This document shows, piece after piece, positions 50,388 to 61,700 of a stretch of 64,000 nucleotides of DNA. The number at the start of each line of letters is the position of its first letter. Position 1 is the stretch's first letter. The notes below the pieces were generated by a model. It saw only the letters and a program-made list of their open reading frames with translations, was not told where the DNA came from and ran no database searches. The translations under genes were made by a program, and so were the position numbers. Origin of the DNA: Chryseosolibacter sp035628595 (lineage in GTDB: Bacteria; Bacteroidota; Bacteroidia; Cytophagales; Cyclobacteriaceae); contig DASPJN010000074.1 of NCBI GenBank assembly GCA_035628595.1, positions 18,545 to 82,544 of the forward strand, in the 5' to 3' direction.

Positions 50388-50437
50388 TTCTTTGTTCCTT
50401 TAGGCTTTATTTTTCTCATATTACTTAGGGTTAAATC

Positions 50438-50635
50438 TTATTTCTCTTTTATAATATATTTCTTCGTCAGGTGTGCCCCTATAGCACCAAGTCCACCGAA
50501 TACCAGTGCGAATGCCCCCTTGATTAGAAGTTCCTCGATGTTCAAGGCTATTACTGATAATCCGGCTGCGCTACCTAGTATTATTTCTAGTTTAGCATAT
50601 AGAAAGGCAGAGATGAGTGCGATCTTTTGAGACAT
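50438..50635 (-). CDS. small two-helix membrane protein, candidate holin or antiholin
   Basis: A 65-residue protein with two hydrophobic helices (KLEIILGSAAGLSVIAL and GAFALVFGGLGAIGAHL) and a short basic tail. It and the neighbouring 83-residue gene could form a holin-antiholin pair at the end of the late operon. No endolysin is visible beside them in the window. Confidence 0.6.
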   Translation of the reverse strand: MSQKIALISAFLYAKLEIILGSAAGLSVIALNIEELLIKGAFALVFGGLGAIGAHLTKKYIIKEK

Positions 50636-50668
50636 TTATGTGAGAGGTTAGTAGTTACAATAATTGTG

Positions 50669-53600
50669 CTAGTTTATTGGCTGTATTCTTCGTATTCTAG
50701 GTCTGTTGGGTCTATAAGTGTTCGTTGATTTTGGAGCATTCTGTTTAGCGTCCTTACGTTGCTTTAAGTACTCTGAGACGATTGGATTCCTTATATCAGC
50801 GGGCATCAATCCAAAAGAGATGAATTCTACGAATGCTGCTAACCCTGCAAGCCTTTGCTGTTCGGTACTCATAGTATCATTACTTGCATCTTCAGCGTAG
50901 TCGAAGCCTTTGTAAATGTTATCGACCATAATTCCGTAGTTACCCAGATAGTCGAGCCACCACAGATCATCTTTTGGTTTAGGTCTGAGGTCTAATCCCG
51001 TTTCTTTATAGAATTCAGTTTTCTTTAAGTCAGGATTCTCCTGCTTGTGCCACCAGTAGATCAACTCTTCCACTCCATCTATCAAAGCAAGCTTTACAGG
51101 CTCGGCTGCGAGAAGGGTAACAGGTACAACATCAGAAATCCAATCTGTGACATCTTGAGCAAATTGTCTGGTTTCACGTTGCTTCTTTTCTTCATCATCC
51201 TCCGGGTCATCCAGGTTATATAATTCTCTCAGAGCATAAGTTATACCTGCTCCGAATGAAGCTTGCAAACCTCTCTTTACCGCTATGAATGCGATTGACT
51301 CTGCGTATGCGGCTACTGTATCCTTAATAGCGGCTGCTCTCTGTTCTTTTGTTCCGAAGGCTATGATTTTAGCATTAGTAGCAAGCCTCTGTTTTTTGGA
51401 TAGGTTAAATGATCCAAAGGGCATGAATTGAGCTTTGGCAAGTTGTCCGGTTATAGCCCTAGTCTTAGCGGCTTTTGCTAATTCAGCAGGATTACTTGAT
51501 ACCTGAGTTTCATCTACGCGTTGTTTGGCGAAGGCTCTGGCCTCCCTCCTTTCCGGAGTATCTCTCAAATTATTTTCTTCTGTCAAGCCTTTGTACTCCT
51601 GTCCTATTGACTTGAGATGTTGCTTGTAGTAGGACAGCCATGAAATTTGAGCAGCGGAAGCATCGGTAGTTATCAAAGGTTTCAATCCACCCCACATCGA
51701 GTTAAATACTCTGTCGATTTGATCTGGGAATTGTGAACTGAATAGTTTCTTGATAGTAGATTCGGTCTTGAGGAATTCTGAGGCATCGAGCCAGTTCCCC
51801 AGATTCACAACAGAAGCCTCTCGTCCGCGAGAAGAAACAGACTCCCCTTTTATAAGCTCTTTAAAGTCGGACTTATTTTGAGCAATCTCAACAATCGAAC
51901 TGAACACTACACCTGCGTCTGTGCCTAAGTTGATGGCAGTAGAAGCAAGTACCGTGTACTGCTTAGGTGCTTGTGTAATACCAGAAAGCGTTGCGGTGTA
52001 TACAAGTTTGTGGACTGCGCTTAGGGTCTTAGCGATATTCTGGTCGGACTTTGACATCCTACCTATTCCGTAAGAGTCATCTAAGAAACTTTTATATAAG
52101 CCGTCATTCCTGTCGAATATCTTGTCGTATATATTTTGAGCCTTCTTCAAGGTTTCCGGAATTCCCTTTTGATACCCGAACATCTCCAACACCTTTTCCT
52201 TTTGCTTGGCGAAGGCTTCGACTTGAGCCACATAGGGGTGAGCTTTTAATTCAAATGACAGTTTCTTGATATGACGAACAACATTCACATCAAAATTCAG
52301 ATCGACTATACTACCCTCTGGTACGCTACCAGAAAATCTTCGTGATGAATCAAGCCTTTTAGGTTTAAGTGTTCCTGGCTTATACATCATATCATCAATC
52401 TCTGTGAGTTTTATGCCTACAGGACGGACATGCGTTTCTCCGGCATAGTTTACAATATCCTGACTGAAGTCTCCGTAGTAAACCTCGTTGTACTTTTTAA
52501 CCTCTGGCTTGTACCTGTCGTACCACTTTACAACTTCATCAAATACCTGTTTACTAAGTGGATCTATCCTCTCCATAACCTCAGAAGCTTCCTTTATGGT
52601 CTGCACATTCTTAAACGGCTCGTATAAGGCTTCGACTACTTTCGCAGATTCTTCATCTCCAATACTTCTGTAACTCCGGATTGTAGTCTCTATGGCTGGC
52701 TTTCCTTTAGTCCGTAAATACTCATCCCCATCAACAGCAGCATCGTGCTTAATAAGGGTTTTATATAGCCCTCTTCTAAAGATACTCTCAGTCGAGAATC
52801 CATTGTTTTTCTTATTCTTGAACTCATCGTGCATAGAGTTAAACTTATTTACGATGGCTTCCTCATCTTCAAGGGAATATGCGTGAGCATCTGAGATACC
52901 CTTTATACCGCTGTTCTCCTGAAACGTAGCTGCTTCTGTAGATAATCCGAAGATGGATTTAAAGGCTTGTGATAATGATGCAGTATAATCTGCTTCGATT
53001 CCGGTCAAACCAATTATATGCTTCTTGATTTTAGGTAAGAGAATTTCAATCCCCTTTTGAGCAGCACCTATAGCTGCTATATCAGAAGAGTCTCCGAAAT
53101 CATTATTCTCAGTAATGCGTTCAACTACCTCAATATACTTTTTCAGGTCAGTTATGGATAACTCATCCGGTTTTACGGATTTAACCCTGTCCAGGATGTC
53201 CTTGTAGTCTTCTGTCGGAACGGTTTTAAGCCTTGAGCCTACTGTTCTGGCAATATTGACAAGCTGATCTTTTAATTTCTCTTTCTTGTTTTCGTCAGCT
53301 ATTTTGTCTTCAACCTCGGTATCAGATTGCAGTAGTAGTTGACGCTCATCGAAATTTAAACCTAAATCATCAGCGATCTTGTTCACCCTCTCTTCACTGC
53401 GTTGCCTGTATCTTTGTTTTTGAACTTCGTTGAACATTTGTTCAGGAGTCATGTTCACTGGTTTCCTACCGAATTCACTCTCATATATCTGAGTGGTTGC
53501 ATCAGTTACATACCTGTTTACGCTTTCGAGATTCAGCGGTACAAAGTCTTGGCTATTTACGGGTCTGTTTGATTTCTTAATCAAATTCCCTAACGCAATG

Positions 53601-55612
53601 TGCTTAGGAAGAGATTGGAGATCGTCTGATTCTAGGGCAGAGAATACTTGCAGCACAGACCTTTCTTTTGGAGTTGATTTCTTTAACAAGCCTTTAACAT
53701 CAGAATTAACTTCTTCTGTTTGTGAAACTTGTTCTGCATACTCAGCATCACTTGAAACTTTGTCAATGAAGGTATTCAAGCGAGAAATAGAGCCGGGAGT
53801 AAACAGATTTGTCTTACGAACTTTAGTAAGGATTGTGGAGACTTGTTTAGCCGATAATGGGGATTCTTTGATAGCTTCCTGAACCTTATTTACAAGTTCA
53901 TTGCTTGCATCTTTGCCTCGATATACGCCTTCCTGGACTCCTTTGTAGAATGTTTGAACCTGCTGTTTAATAGCTTCATTAGGAGTCATCTTAACTGATT
54001 TCTCCTGACGGGGTTCAGCAGTCTTGGATAACTTTAATCCAAAGTCCCTTATTGGAGTTGCAGGGTCAATTTCAGTGTCTAGGTTACCAAGCTCAATTAT
54101 CTTAGAGCTGTTTTCTAGTGTAAGTTTTCCTCCTTGATCTAATTTCAGAGTTCCAGTATTACCCTCAGCATCTGTCACCTTTATCTTCTGATCCACAGCA
54201 TCGAACAACGAATATTGAAGGTCAGCATCCCTTGGCGGGCCTACTTTAATAAGGTTCTGTAACTTCTCTCTTGCCTCTGTGAACTTGACAAATAGTTTAA
54301 AACCTTCTTCTTGAGAAGCTGTTACTGGTAAGTTGGCTATCTGACTCCTTAAATCCTCTACTTCTTTACTTACCTGTTTAAATTCAGGTGTGTCAATCTC
54401 CGCTTCTGCGGCGATAGTTGCCGTATTCTCCGCACTTTGTAAATTATTATTAACAGAATCGTCAGTTTTGTTAACTATATCTAACGTTGCTTCTTCCTGT
54501 TCTGCAACTTTTATCTCTGCGAGTGCTTGTGATTCTTCCGGAGTTAGTGTTCCGGCTTCATCAATAATTGCGTCAATCTCCGGAGTTCCGGAAGATGTTT
54601 CTTCAATGGCTTGCTCTGCGGCTTTGACTGCTGCTTTCTTATGAGTTGACAGGATTGATAGTGGCCCTGCTCCCGCTACACCACCAACAAATTCATTGAC
54701 AGAAGACTTAGCATTCTCTGTTGATAACAGATTGGATTCTGTACCTGCTCCCTGAGATGCAGCAAACCTCTCGATGTTGCCTTGGGCAGCTTCTGTACTT
54801 CCTTCTAGTCCCAAATCCTTTATGACTGATTTCCCTGATCCTGCGGCTTTTCTGAAACGACTTAATACACTTCCAGCACTTGCAGCGTCTAATCCAGCAG
54901 CCAAGATTGCATAAGCTTTACTAGCAGCTGGTTCATCAAGACCTTTTTCTATTACTTCCTCTCTTGAGAGGTTGTACTTTTGAGAAAGCTGATCCATCTG
55001 TTGATCCCATATAGCTGCACTTTCTTGCACGTAAGATGATGTACCTCTTGTCACGCCCGCTAGGACTAGTTGAGGGAGTCCTTGGCCTACCATACTCCCT
55101 AAGAATGAAGAAACATCTCCAACAGACTTCGATTCGAATAAATCCTGGTTTACACCTTCCAGTGTGTTAGAAGTATCTTCATTTTGAGTTGCAATTTCTT
55201 GCTCGGCATCTACAGCCTGATCTCTCCACTGTGCAATAGCTCCTCGTAACCACTCCACATTTTTTTGACTTGGGTTAGGCTTTGCCAACTCTTCATCCAA
55301 CATAGTCTGAAACCTTCGGGCATAATCTAAGTTAGCTTCCTGGTCAACCAGCGCGTGAGTCTTTGGGAGTTGATCCTTGATAAAGGATGCTGCGGATTTG
55401 ACTAAGCCAGTACCAAATTTTATTAAAGGATGTTCCGTTGGATTGATAGAGTTCCCCCATCCGGTTTTAACTGTTCCTTTTGGAGCTTCTTCTACTACAT
55501 CCGAAAAATCGAATTCATTTTCTTCATCAGTTACGTCATTAAAGTCAAATTGTTCATCACTATCGACAATATCTGAGAAATCGAACTCTTCGTTCTTTAC
55601 TCTTTTACCCAT
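50669..55612 (-). CDS. very large phage virion protein, candidate ejection (internal) protein
   Basis: A 1,647-residue protein, the largest in the prophage and last of a row of four structural candidates. The N-terminus has three near-copies of an acidic FDF element (FDFSDIVD, FDFNDVTD, FDFSDVVE, residues about 10-41). The rest is helical and charged, with a small glycine-rich hydrophobic part near 170-320 (VSSFLGSMVGQGLPQ). Size and gene order fit T7 gp16-like ejection proteins, although no transglycosylase motif was found. Starts with ATG sharing the TAATG of the gene upstream. Confidence 0.75.
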   Translation of the reverse strand: MGKRVKNEEFDFSDIVDSDEQFDFNDVTDEENEFDFSDVVEEAPKGTVKTGWGNSINPTEHPLIKFGTGLVKSAASFIKDQLPKTHALVDQEANLDYARRFQTMLDEELAKPNPSQKNVEWLRGAIAQWRDQAVDAEQEIATQNEDTSNTLEGVNQDLFESKSVGDVSSFLGSMVGQGLPQLVLAGVTRGTSSYVQESAAIWDQQMDQLSQKYNLSREEVIEKGLDEPAASKAYAILAAGLDAASAGSVLSRFRKAAGSGKSVIKDLGLEGSTEAAQGNIERFAASQGAGTESNLLSTENAKSSVNEFVGGVAGAGPLSILSTHKKAAVKAAEQAIEETSSGTPEIDAIIDEAGTLTPEESQALAEIKVAEQEEATLDIVNKTDDSVNNNLQSAENTATIAAEAEIDTPEFKQVSKEVEDLRSQIANLPVTASQEEGFKLFVKFTEAREKLQNLIKVGPPRDADLQYSLFDAVDQKIKVTDAEGNTGTLKLDQGGKLTLENSSKIIELGNLDTEIDPATPIRDFGLKLSKTAEPRQEKSVKMTPNEAIKQQVQTFYKGVQEGVYRGKDASNELVNKVQEAIKESPLSAKQVSTILTKVRKTNLFTPGSISRLNTFIDKVSSDAEYAEQVSQTEEVNSDVKGLLKKSTPKERSVLQVFSALESDDLQSLPKHIALGNLIKKSNRPVNSQDFVPLNLESVNRYVTDATTQIYESEFGRKPVNMTPEQMFNEVQKQRYRQRSEERVNKIADDLGLNFDERQLLLQSDTEVEDKIADENKKEKLKDQLVNIARTVGSRLKTVPTEDYKDILDRVKSVKPDELSITDLKKYIEVVERITENNDFGDSSDIAAIGAAQKGIEILLPKIKKHIIGLTGIEADYTASLSQAFKSIFGLSTEAATFQENSGIKGISDAHAYSLEDEEAIVNKFNSMHDEFKNKKNNGFSTESIFRRGLYKTLIKHDAAVDGDEYLRTKGKPAIETTIRSYRSIGDEESAKVVEALYEPFKNVQTIKEASEVMERIDPLSKQVFDEVVKWYDRYKPEVKKYNEVYYGDFSQDIVNYAGETHVRPVGIKLTEIDDMMYKPGTLKPKRLDSSRRFSGSVPEGSIVDLNFDVNVVRHIKKLSFELKAHPYVAQVEAFAKQKEKVLEMFGYQKGIPETLKKAQNIYDKIFDRNDGLYKSFLDDSYGIGRMSKSDQNIAKTLSAVHKLVYTATLSGITQAPKQYTVLASTAINLGTDAGVVFSSIVEIAQNKSDFKELIKGESVSSRGREASVVNLGNWLDASEFLKTESTIKKLFSSQFPDQIDRVFNSMWGGLKPLITTDASAAQISWLSYYKQHLKSIGQEYKGLTEENNLRDTPERREARAFAKQRVDETQVSSNPAELAKAAKTRAITGQLAKAQFMPFGSFNLSKKQRLATNAKIIAFGTKEQRAAAIKDTVAAYAESIAFIAVKRGLQASFGAGITYALRELYNLDDPEDDEEKKQRETRQFAQDVTDWISDVVPVTLLAAEPVKLALIDGVEELIYWWHKQENPDLKKTEFYKETGLDLRPKPKDDLWWLDYLGNYGIMVDNIYKGFDYAEDASNDTMSTEQQRLAGLAAFVEFISFGLMPADIRNPIVSEYLKQRKDAKQNAPKSTNTYRPNRPRIRRIQPIN

Positions 55613-57162
55613 TACTTAAATTTTGTGATTATCTTTTGCAGTTCTGTTGGAGAGGGGTCACGTTTGAATTGCATAGTAAATTGAAGGATTGCTTTTTGTT
55701 GGCGAGATGTTAAATTATCGGGTACTGTAGATGCTGATTTGACTTGTTTGTTTTGCCATTCAGGTAGCCACTTATTCCAAAAGCCAGATTGATCTACAAA
55801 ATCCAAGTATTGTTGATAAGTTAAATTCTTAGGTCGGTTGGTTTTATCGTACCCTCCTACCTCTTCCCAATTTGAAAGGTGAACCCCCTCTTCCGGAGAG
55901 TGAGAAAATTTATAGATTGTACCGTCACTACCTGGAACATTAATAGTAATGTTACTATCTGGATTAGATACTTTATCAAAATCAGCTTTTAATGCTGCCT
56001 GTATTCTTTCAAACCCTGGGATATTTGGTTTTGCTTTTTGAGCTTGTTCTGCTGAACCTTGTCCAAATACAACTCCTGTAGGCACTGTTCTATCCTGTGC
56101 TAAAAGTCCACTCTTGGAGAGTTCATTGTAAAATGTTGGCAGAGAATTAGTACCACCGTATTTACCACTATTAGATTCTACAAGAGTCCTGAAAACTTCG
56201 TCCGGATTCATTGACGATACATTGATAGTATTTCCATCGTCAAGAACAAAATAAGTTTGACCTGACTGATCTTTTATAGTGTCTGTAATTTTTCTTTCAA
56301 CTTCAACAGGCATTGTATTTCCCATACTGTCTTGGCGATATACAGTTTTACGTCCAAAAGAGTCACCAGTAAAGGCGTTTGAAGATGCAAACTGTTGACC
56401 TGAAATAATTTTGTTTTGATAAGTTCCTTCTGGGAATACGCCGCGAGTGTGGTTAGCTACTCTTTGAAAGAGATTCATTAAAGATTTATCACTACTTCCA
56501 CTACCACTGCCATTATTATCAGTGTAAAACGAAGGTGATGACTGTTTAATGGCACGTTGTAATGCTCCAATCTGGTATTGCTTATCTGTATCGGAAAGAG
56601 TGCTATCATTCTGAATGTTTCGGACAGCATTTTGGAAAAATACTTCGTTAGCCTTGCCTACTTCGTTATCAGTATAATAAGTCTCAGCAGTGCGCTTGTT
56701 AGCTTCTACAACTCTAGGGTCAAGCTTTGTAGACATATAATTGCCTTCAACCCAATCTTCATCTGGATTATAATCAGGTAAATATCGAACATCACCTCTG
56801 GATTCAGCTTCACTGATTTGTTCTCTGAGTTTACGTTGATTAGCTGCCTTCTGAGCAGCATACATAACATTTGCTTGTGCTGCCAGATATGCTTGATGAG
56901 CGTCTCCACCACCTGGTTGGGAATAGTCAGGAACATCATATTGAATACCCCTTCTCTCAAAATCAGATATGACAGATTTCAGCAGACCATAATTTTCATA
57001 AAGCTCAGAAAGAGCCTCTCTAGGGCCAGCAAGATTATCAGGCAATTCAAAATCTAATCCACCACCAGATTGTTGTTGTGGAGCAACTTGTCTCTGCTGT
57101 TGATTTCTCAATGCCAGAATCGGCATATCGTAGTTAAGCGCGCCTACTTGACCTCTTTCCAT
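55612..57162 (-). CDS. phage virion protein, candidate internal protein
   Basis: A 516-residue protein rich in Gln, Asn and Ala (QQQRQVAPQQQSGGG). It contains helical stretches (YLAAQANVMYAAQKAANQRKL, in part) but no recognised domain. Its TAA overlaps the downstream start as TAATG. In T7-like order it corresponds to the gp15 position. The role in DNA ejection is inferred from order and composition. Confidence 0.65.
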   Translation of the reverse strand: MERGQVGALNYDMPILALRNQQQRQVAPQQQSGGGLDFELPDNLAGPREALSELYENYGLLKSVISDFERRGIQYDVPDYSQPGGGDAHQAYLAAQANVMYAAQKAANQRKLREQISEAESRGDVRYLPDYNPDEDWVEGNYMSTKLDPRVVEANKRTAETYYTDNEVGKANEVFFQNAVRNIQNDSTLSDTDKQYQIGALQRAIKQSSPSFYTDNNGSGSGSSDKSLMNLFQRVANHTRGVFPEGTYQNKIISGQQFASSNAFTGDSFGRKTVYRQDSMGNTMPVEVERKITDTIKDQSGQTYFVLDDGNTINVSSMNPDEVFRTLVESNSGKYGGTNSLPTFYNELSKSGLLAQDRTVPTGVVFGQGSAEQAQKAKPNIPGFERIQAALKADFDKVSNPDSNITINVPGSDGTIYKFSHSPEEGVHLSNWEEVGGYDKTNRPKNLTYQQYLDFVDQSGFWNKWLPEWQNKQVKSASTVPDNLTSRQQKAILQFTMQFKRDPSPTELQKIITKFK

Positions 57163-58169
57163 TAGAACGTTCCTCCTTCAATCATTTTCCTGTAAATGTC
57201 TGGGTTCGTGTATTTGAAAGTATTCTCGTTGATCTTATACATATTATCGCCTGTCTCATCTCCGTAGGTTGCTTTCAAGCGATTCTGGAGATTACGAAAT
57301 CTTCTATCTGCTGAAAGTTTACCGGAGATGTCAGCAACATTACCTGCGAATCCATACAATGAGTTTCTCAAGTTGGATCGTCCAGTCGAACCTAGTGCTG
57401 CCGCTGCTTGTTGATCTTGTCCGTATTGGTATAAGTCAAGCCCGTAAGTAGACGATTGGTTGTCAAACATTCGCTGAGTCTCGTCCATCCTCATACCCAA
57501 CAGGTTGTCATATCTCTGCTGTTCTCTTGCTCTTATCTGATCCTGGATAGGTGCTAGTTGTAGTGAGGCTCTGTTACGTCTGTTGGCTGCTAATTGAGCA
57601 TAAGCACCATAAGCTCCTGCCTGTCCGGTAGAAGCTGTTTTGGCATTAGCAATATCATTCTGGTATTGATCTTGAATCTGAGCGCGAGTAGCTGCTACGG
57701 CCCTCTCTCCGTCAAACGTACCTTCTTCAGCTTCACGTAAGGCTTGAGCAAGCAAGGCATCTCTTTGAGGTACTGCTGGTTTAGATGGTCTCCGGCTTCG
57801 TCTAGCCGCCCTATCACCTTCACGTATCTGGTTAATAGAGTTGGCGATGTCCACACCTCCCAGAACGAGGGAAAGCCCATCCCTAAGTTTTCCGGATAAT
57901 TCTTGCCCTTCCTTATCAATAGATAATTTTACAGCACGTTCTTTTTGAACAGGGTCAGATTGAACCTTTCTTGCCCACTCAAAAATAGCTGCTTGATACT
58001 GTTCTTGAGTAGCAGTACCCTCTTTATTAGCTTTTACAAAATCATCTAAAGCCTTCTGATTTATTTCAGGCGAGTACTCAAGAGCAAAAGCGTAATCTTC
58101 ATCGCTAACATTAAGGTCAGCGTTCATTCTGCCAATGATCTCAAAAAACCTTTTCAGTTTATCATCCAT
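57162..58169 (-). CDS. phage virion protein, candidate internal protein
   Basis: A 335-residue protein with a helical, charged N-terminus and a middle part very rich in Ala, Gln and Arg (AKTASTGQAGAYGAYAQLAA). Such composition is typical of phage internal core proteins. It overlaps the previous gene by eight bases and the next by one (TAATG). No family is recognised. Confidence 0.65.
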   Translation of the reverse strand: MDDKLKRFFEIIGRMNADLNVSDEDYAFALEYSPEINQKALDDFVKANKEGTATQEQYQAAIFEWARKVQSDPVQKERAVKLSIDKEGQELSGKLRDGLSLVLGGVDIANSINQIREGDRAARRSRRPSKPAVPQRDALLAQALREAEEGTFDGERAVAATRAQIQDQYQNDIANAKTASTGQAGAYGAYAQLAANRRNRASLQLAPIQDQIRAREQQRYDNLLGMRMDETQRMFDNQSSTYGLDLYQYGQDQQAAAALGSTGRSNLRNSLYGFAGNVADISGKLSADRRFRNLQNRLKATYGDETGDNMYKINENTFKYTNPDIYRKMIEGGTF

Positions 58170-58746
58170 AATATCCGTTCCTGTATAGGTTATACATTCT
58201 GTTATTGTTATTCATACGCTCCAGGTAATCTTCTCTTTGATTACTTGAGCCTCGAAAATCCTGTTCTGCCTTATTAAAATCACTTTGAGCAAGGGCTACA
58301 CTTCTTTGTATTGCATCCCGCTTACGTTTCATTTTCCTCCTTGTTCCAGTGAATGTAGATGTCAGAGAAGTTATAGGATCAATAAGGTTTTTAGGATCAT
58401 TCAATTTAGAAATGCCTTTATCTAAAGCTCCGCTGTTTTGATTTGCTTCTAAGATATTGTGTCCTTGATAGACGGGTCTGCCATAAGCATCATAAGTCAC
58501 ACCCTCTACTCCTGTCTGAAGTTTGTCAAGGTTTTCGTTGATCTTTTTGAATTGTCCGAATTGAGCAGTTGCTCCACCCACAATAGCACCTATCCAACCC
58601 CCTTGAGCAAGACCTTGCGCTGATCCTTTTAATCCGGCGTAAGGGTCAACAGTGAAATCTGATTGAGGGTTTGAGTGGGCTGCACCTGCGGATAATCCAC
58701 TCATTGCGTTTTGTCCGATATTTTTATAGAAGTAAGGATTCTGCAT
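58162..58746 (-). CDS. small virion protein, gp14-like ejection candidate
   Basis: A 194-residue protein with a glycine-rich N-terminus containing a hydrophobic segment (AQGGWIGAIVGGATAQFG, about 48-65), then a charged helical region ending in an Asn/Tyr-rich tail (RMNNNNRMYNLYRNGYYG). Length and one membrane-like segment are like T7 gp14, which forms the outer-membrane pore during ejection. The assignment is by position, length and pattern. Confidence 0.6.
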   Translation of the reverse strand: MQNPYFYKNIGQNAMSGLSAGAAHSNPQSDFTVDPYAGLKGSAQGLAQGGWIGAIVGGATAQFGQFKKINENLDKLQTGVEGVTYDAYGRPVYQGHNILEANQNSGALDKGISKLNDPKNLIDPITSLTSTFTGTRRKMKRKRDAIQRSVALAQSDFNKAEQDFRGSSNQREDYLERMNNNNRMYNLYRNGYYG

Positions 58747-61700
58747 TAGAAAGGTGATCTTGCGCTGTTACGAAACTTAGTATATACTGCGTGGAGAGTT
58801 GCTAGGGTATTCCTCCAATTAAGGGTTATTTTCATTCTTGTTCCACGAAGTCTTGCTCCGGATGCTCTAGGAGTTGCTATCCTGTATGACCCCTCTCTAG
58901 GGGTTACGTTGATAGAAGCGCTGACAGTTTGATTACCGCCGCCATTTTCTGTTACAAGGTCTACAGTGTCTAGGGCTGTGGATGAGGTTATCATTAGATT
59001 GTCGAACACCTTAGCGTGATTCTCTTCATTTACCACACAAGTGACAGATGAGTTCACAGTCTCTCCGAACAGAGATTCTACATTTCCGGTATACATTTCG
59101 TGAATTGAAAGAGAGGTAGATGGTTTTCCTATGAGATATAGCTTTTGATTAGTAGATACTCCACCCATTAAGCCGGTGAAGTCTAGTGTAGTGATCCAAC
59201 CTCTTTGCTCGTTGAATACCTCACATTGATCGTTGGCGTAAATCCAATATTCTCTTTTGAGAGGATCGTACACCCCCACAACAGCATTTTGGTCTATTAA
59301 GTTCCCGAAGAAACTTCTAAACAAAGTCTCGTTGTCTTGGATTATAGGCTTGAGTTCCTGTCCAGCTAAAACATAAACACTTTTGTTTATATTATCCGGG
59401 ATGAAGATTACCCCTCCGGTAGAGATAATACCTCTTGGATGAATAGATCCTCTTCTGGAATCCACTACTGAAGGTCTTCCGATAATCTCTCCACTCCTGA
59501 CAGATAATTGTCCTGAATCAGTAGCTTCTAACTGTCTTTCTCCTGTAGGGATATAAACTATACCTTGTTCTTGAATAGCGTATAATGAGTCTCCTGCTAC
59601 TGCTAGCTTTGTTATTGATCTTCTGTTTTCTTCTAGGTCGTAGATATTACCTACCCTGAAGATGTCAAATCCTGGTTGATCTGAGTTGTAGATTTTAAGG
59701 TCTGAGTATATTAATCTAGCAGCAAAGTCATTTTGTTGAAAGGAGTATGTTGGTTTAGGGAGAAATATTTTCCTGTCGTTCTGTTTACTTAGGTTAAGGT
59801 TATATTTGTAGGTAAGTGGCGAGCGTACAGAAGCCTCAGTACTATTGATGTAGATAGGCATACCGTTCTCACTGTTGTTTGATCCCATAGCCTCTACGTC
59901 CCGTACTCCTCCGTTATAATCAGATTCAAGGATTACCTGAAGATACTGTCCACAATTAGGAACAGGTACAGGTATACACATAGCAGGGTCAGCATCAATA
60001 GGCGCGTAACGATATACAGCAGTCCATCTTTGAGCCATGTTGTATATGTCGTCATACCCACTCCCCAGAGGGGTTTGATTCTTCTGCTGGTCAATCACTG
60101 AGTAGGTTGAATCACACACCTTGAATAAGTGGGGGGCTATAAAGCAATCTCCACCCCATACATCGAGGTCTATTGATACAGGATTACCAGCTTCGACGTT
60201 GGCTACTTCAGCTTCAGTAAAAGTGTACTTGGCTCCTGTTGAGATGTATTCGTGGGTGGTGTTAATATCTCCGTAGCGTTCATCTCCTAGCCCTAGTTTG
60301 ATATTGGCAATAGCAAGTGCTGAAACGTAGTTAAGGGTTCCGGAATATTCAAACACATAATCGTTTGACAGCGCTGTTGTAGGGTTATACTGTGCCCCGC
60401 TTGAGCCTACGATGTAGTTACTATCCCCAGCAGCATTTAACGTACCTGCTTTGAAAACACGACTATTCTCAAAGAGTGATTGTCCAAGCTGAAATACTCC
60501 CATCTTCTGAACAGTGGGTTGGTGTTGCCACAAGGATACATTCTTGGTTTGTAGAGCTTCGTAATCAAGGGCTGAGTTACCGGCTACACTAGCAGGTTGT
60601 CCGAGATTGTCGAAGAATTCATAATCCGTAAGAGGTATGTTCTTCAAGTTTGAAGCAATAGTCTTACCTGACCAATCAGCATCAAAGTAGTACTGAGATT
60701 CGTTAAGGGCGTAGAAGGTTCCTGTTACAGAGGTTTTAGCATAGTCTCCTGCATTGTAATCCTCCGATTCTACAAAATCATCGTATTCCAGTTTTAACAG
60801 TGCATAGTCGATGATGTCAAGCTTTTCTCCTCCTGTGTAAACAAATGGAGTATCTCCGTACATTGATGAAGGTGGGAATACGGCTGCGAAGTCATAAAAG
60901 TTTTTACGGCTAAGGTATACCTCAGAGGATGTTTTGAATGATCTCCCTGATCCAGAAACAGCCCCATTCTGAACAATCTCTCTTAACTCAGGCCACATCA
61001 GATTTTTGGGAATAAGAATCTTGGATGAAGTCATTGGCTGAGCGTCATCTATAATAACATCAGTGTCAGCTTCAGAGTAATAAGTTGTAGGATAGAACGA
61101 TATAGCCCCTGTACCTTGAACAGTTGTCATAGGTATCAAGGGAGTTTGGAATAGGATGTTCTTTTTCCGTTTTACCCGGACAATCTCGAATCCTCTTGCC
61201 CAGGTAGGATGATTGATTATACCTGTTAGGTTCAAGCCTAAAGCCCGGATAGCTGTTCCTGTGTCGAATAGAGAGTAAGTGTTAGAAGTTGATCTTGAAG
61301 GGAATTTAAGATCAGGTACTCCGGAAGTGATCTGGTTTCCGGTAATCTTACCATCAAGGTCTAAAGGTTGAACAGAAGACTTATTCCCGTACTTGTCGAA
61401 GTAGACAATTCCAAACCTGTAGACTTCATCTCTCCAGTATCCTAGATGGTTGGATGATGATTCATCACTTGAATAGATGTCCCTTGAAAATAGTGTTTCA
61501 CTTATAACACTACCGGAAGTGGCTGAAGGAGTACCGTTATCAAATTCAAGGTTTGCGTAACTTACATTTCCTCCGAAGAGTCTGTTTTCCTTAATGGCTA
61601 AGGTTTTGACCTTCTCAATTTGAGCGAGGTCTACGACAATATCATCAATAGGTATTGTACCTATCCTTGAATTGGATTTGTAAGCAAAGCTAAGGGAGGT

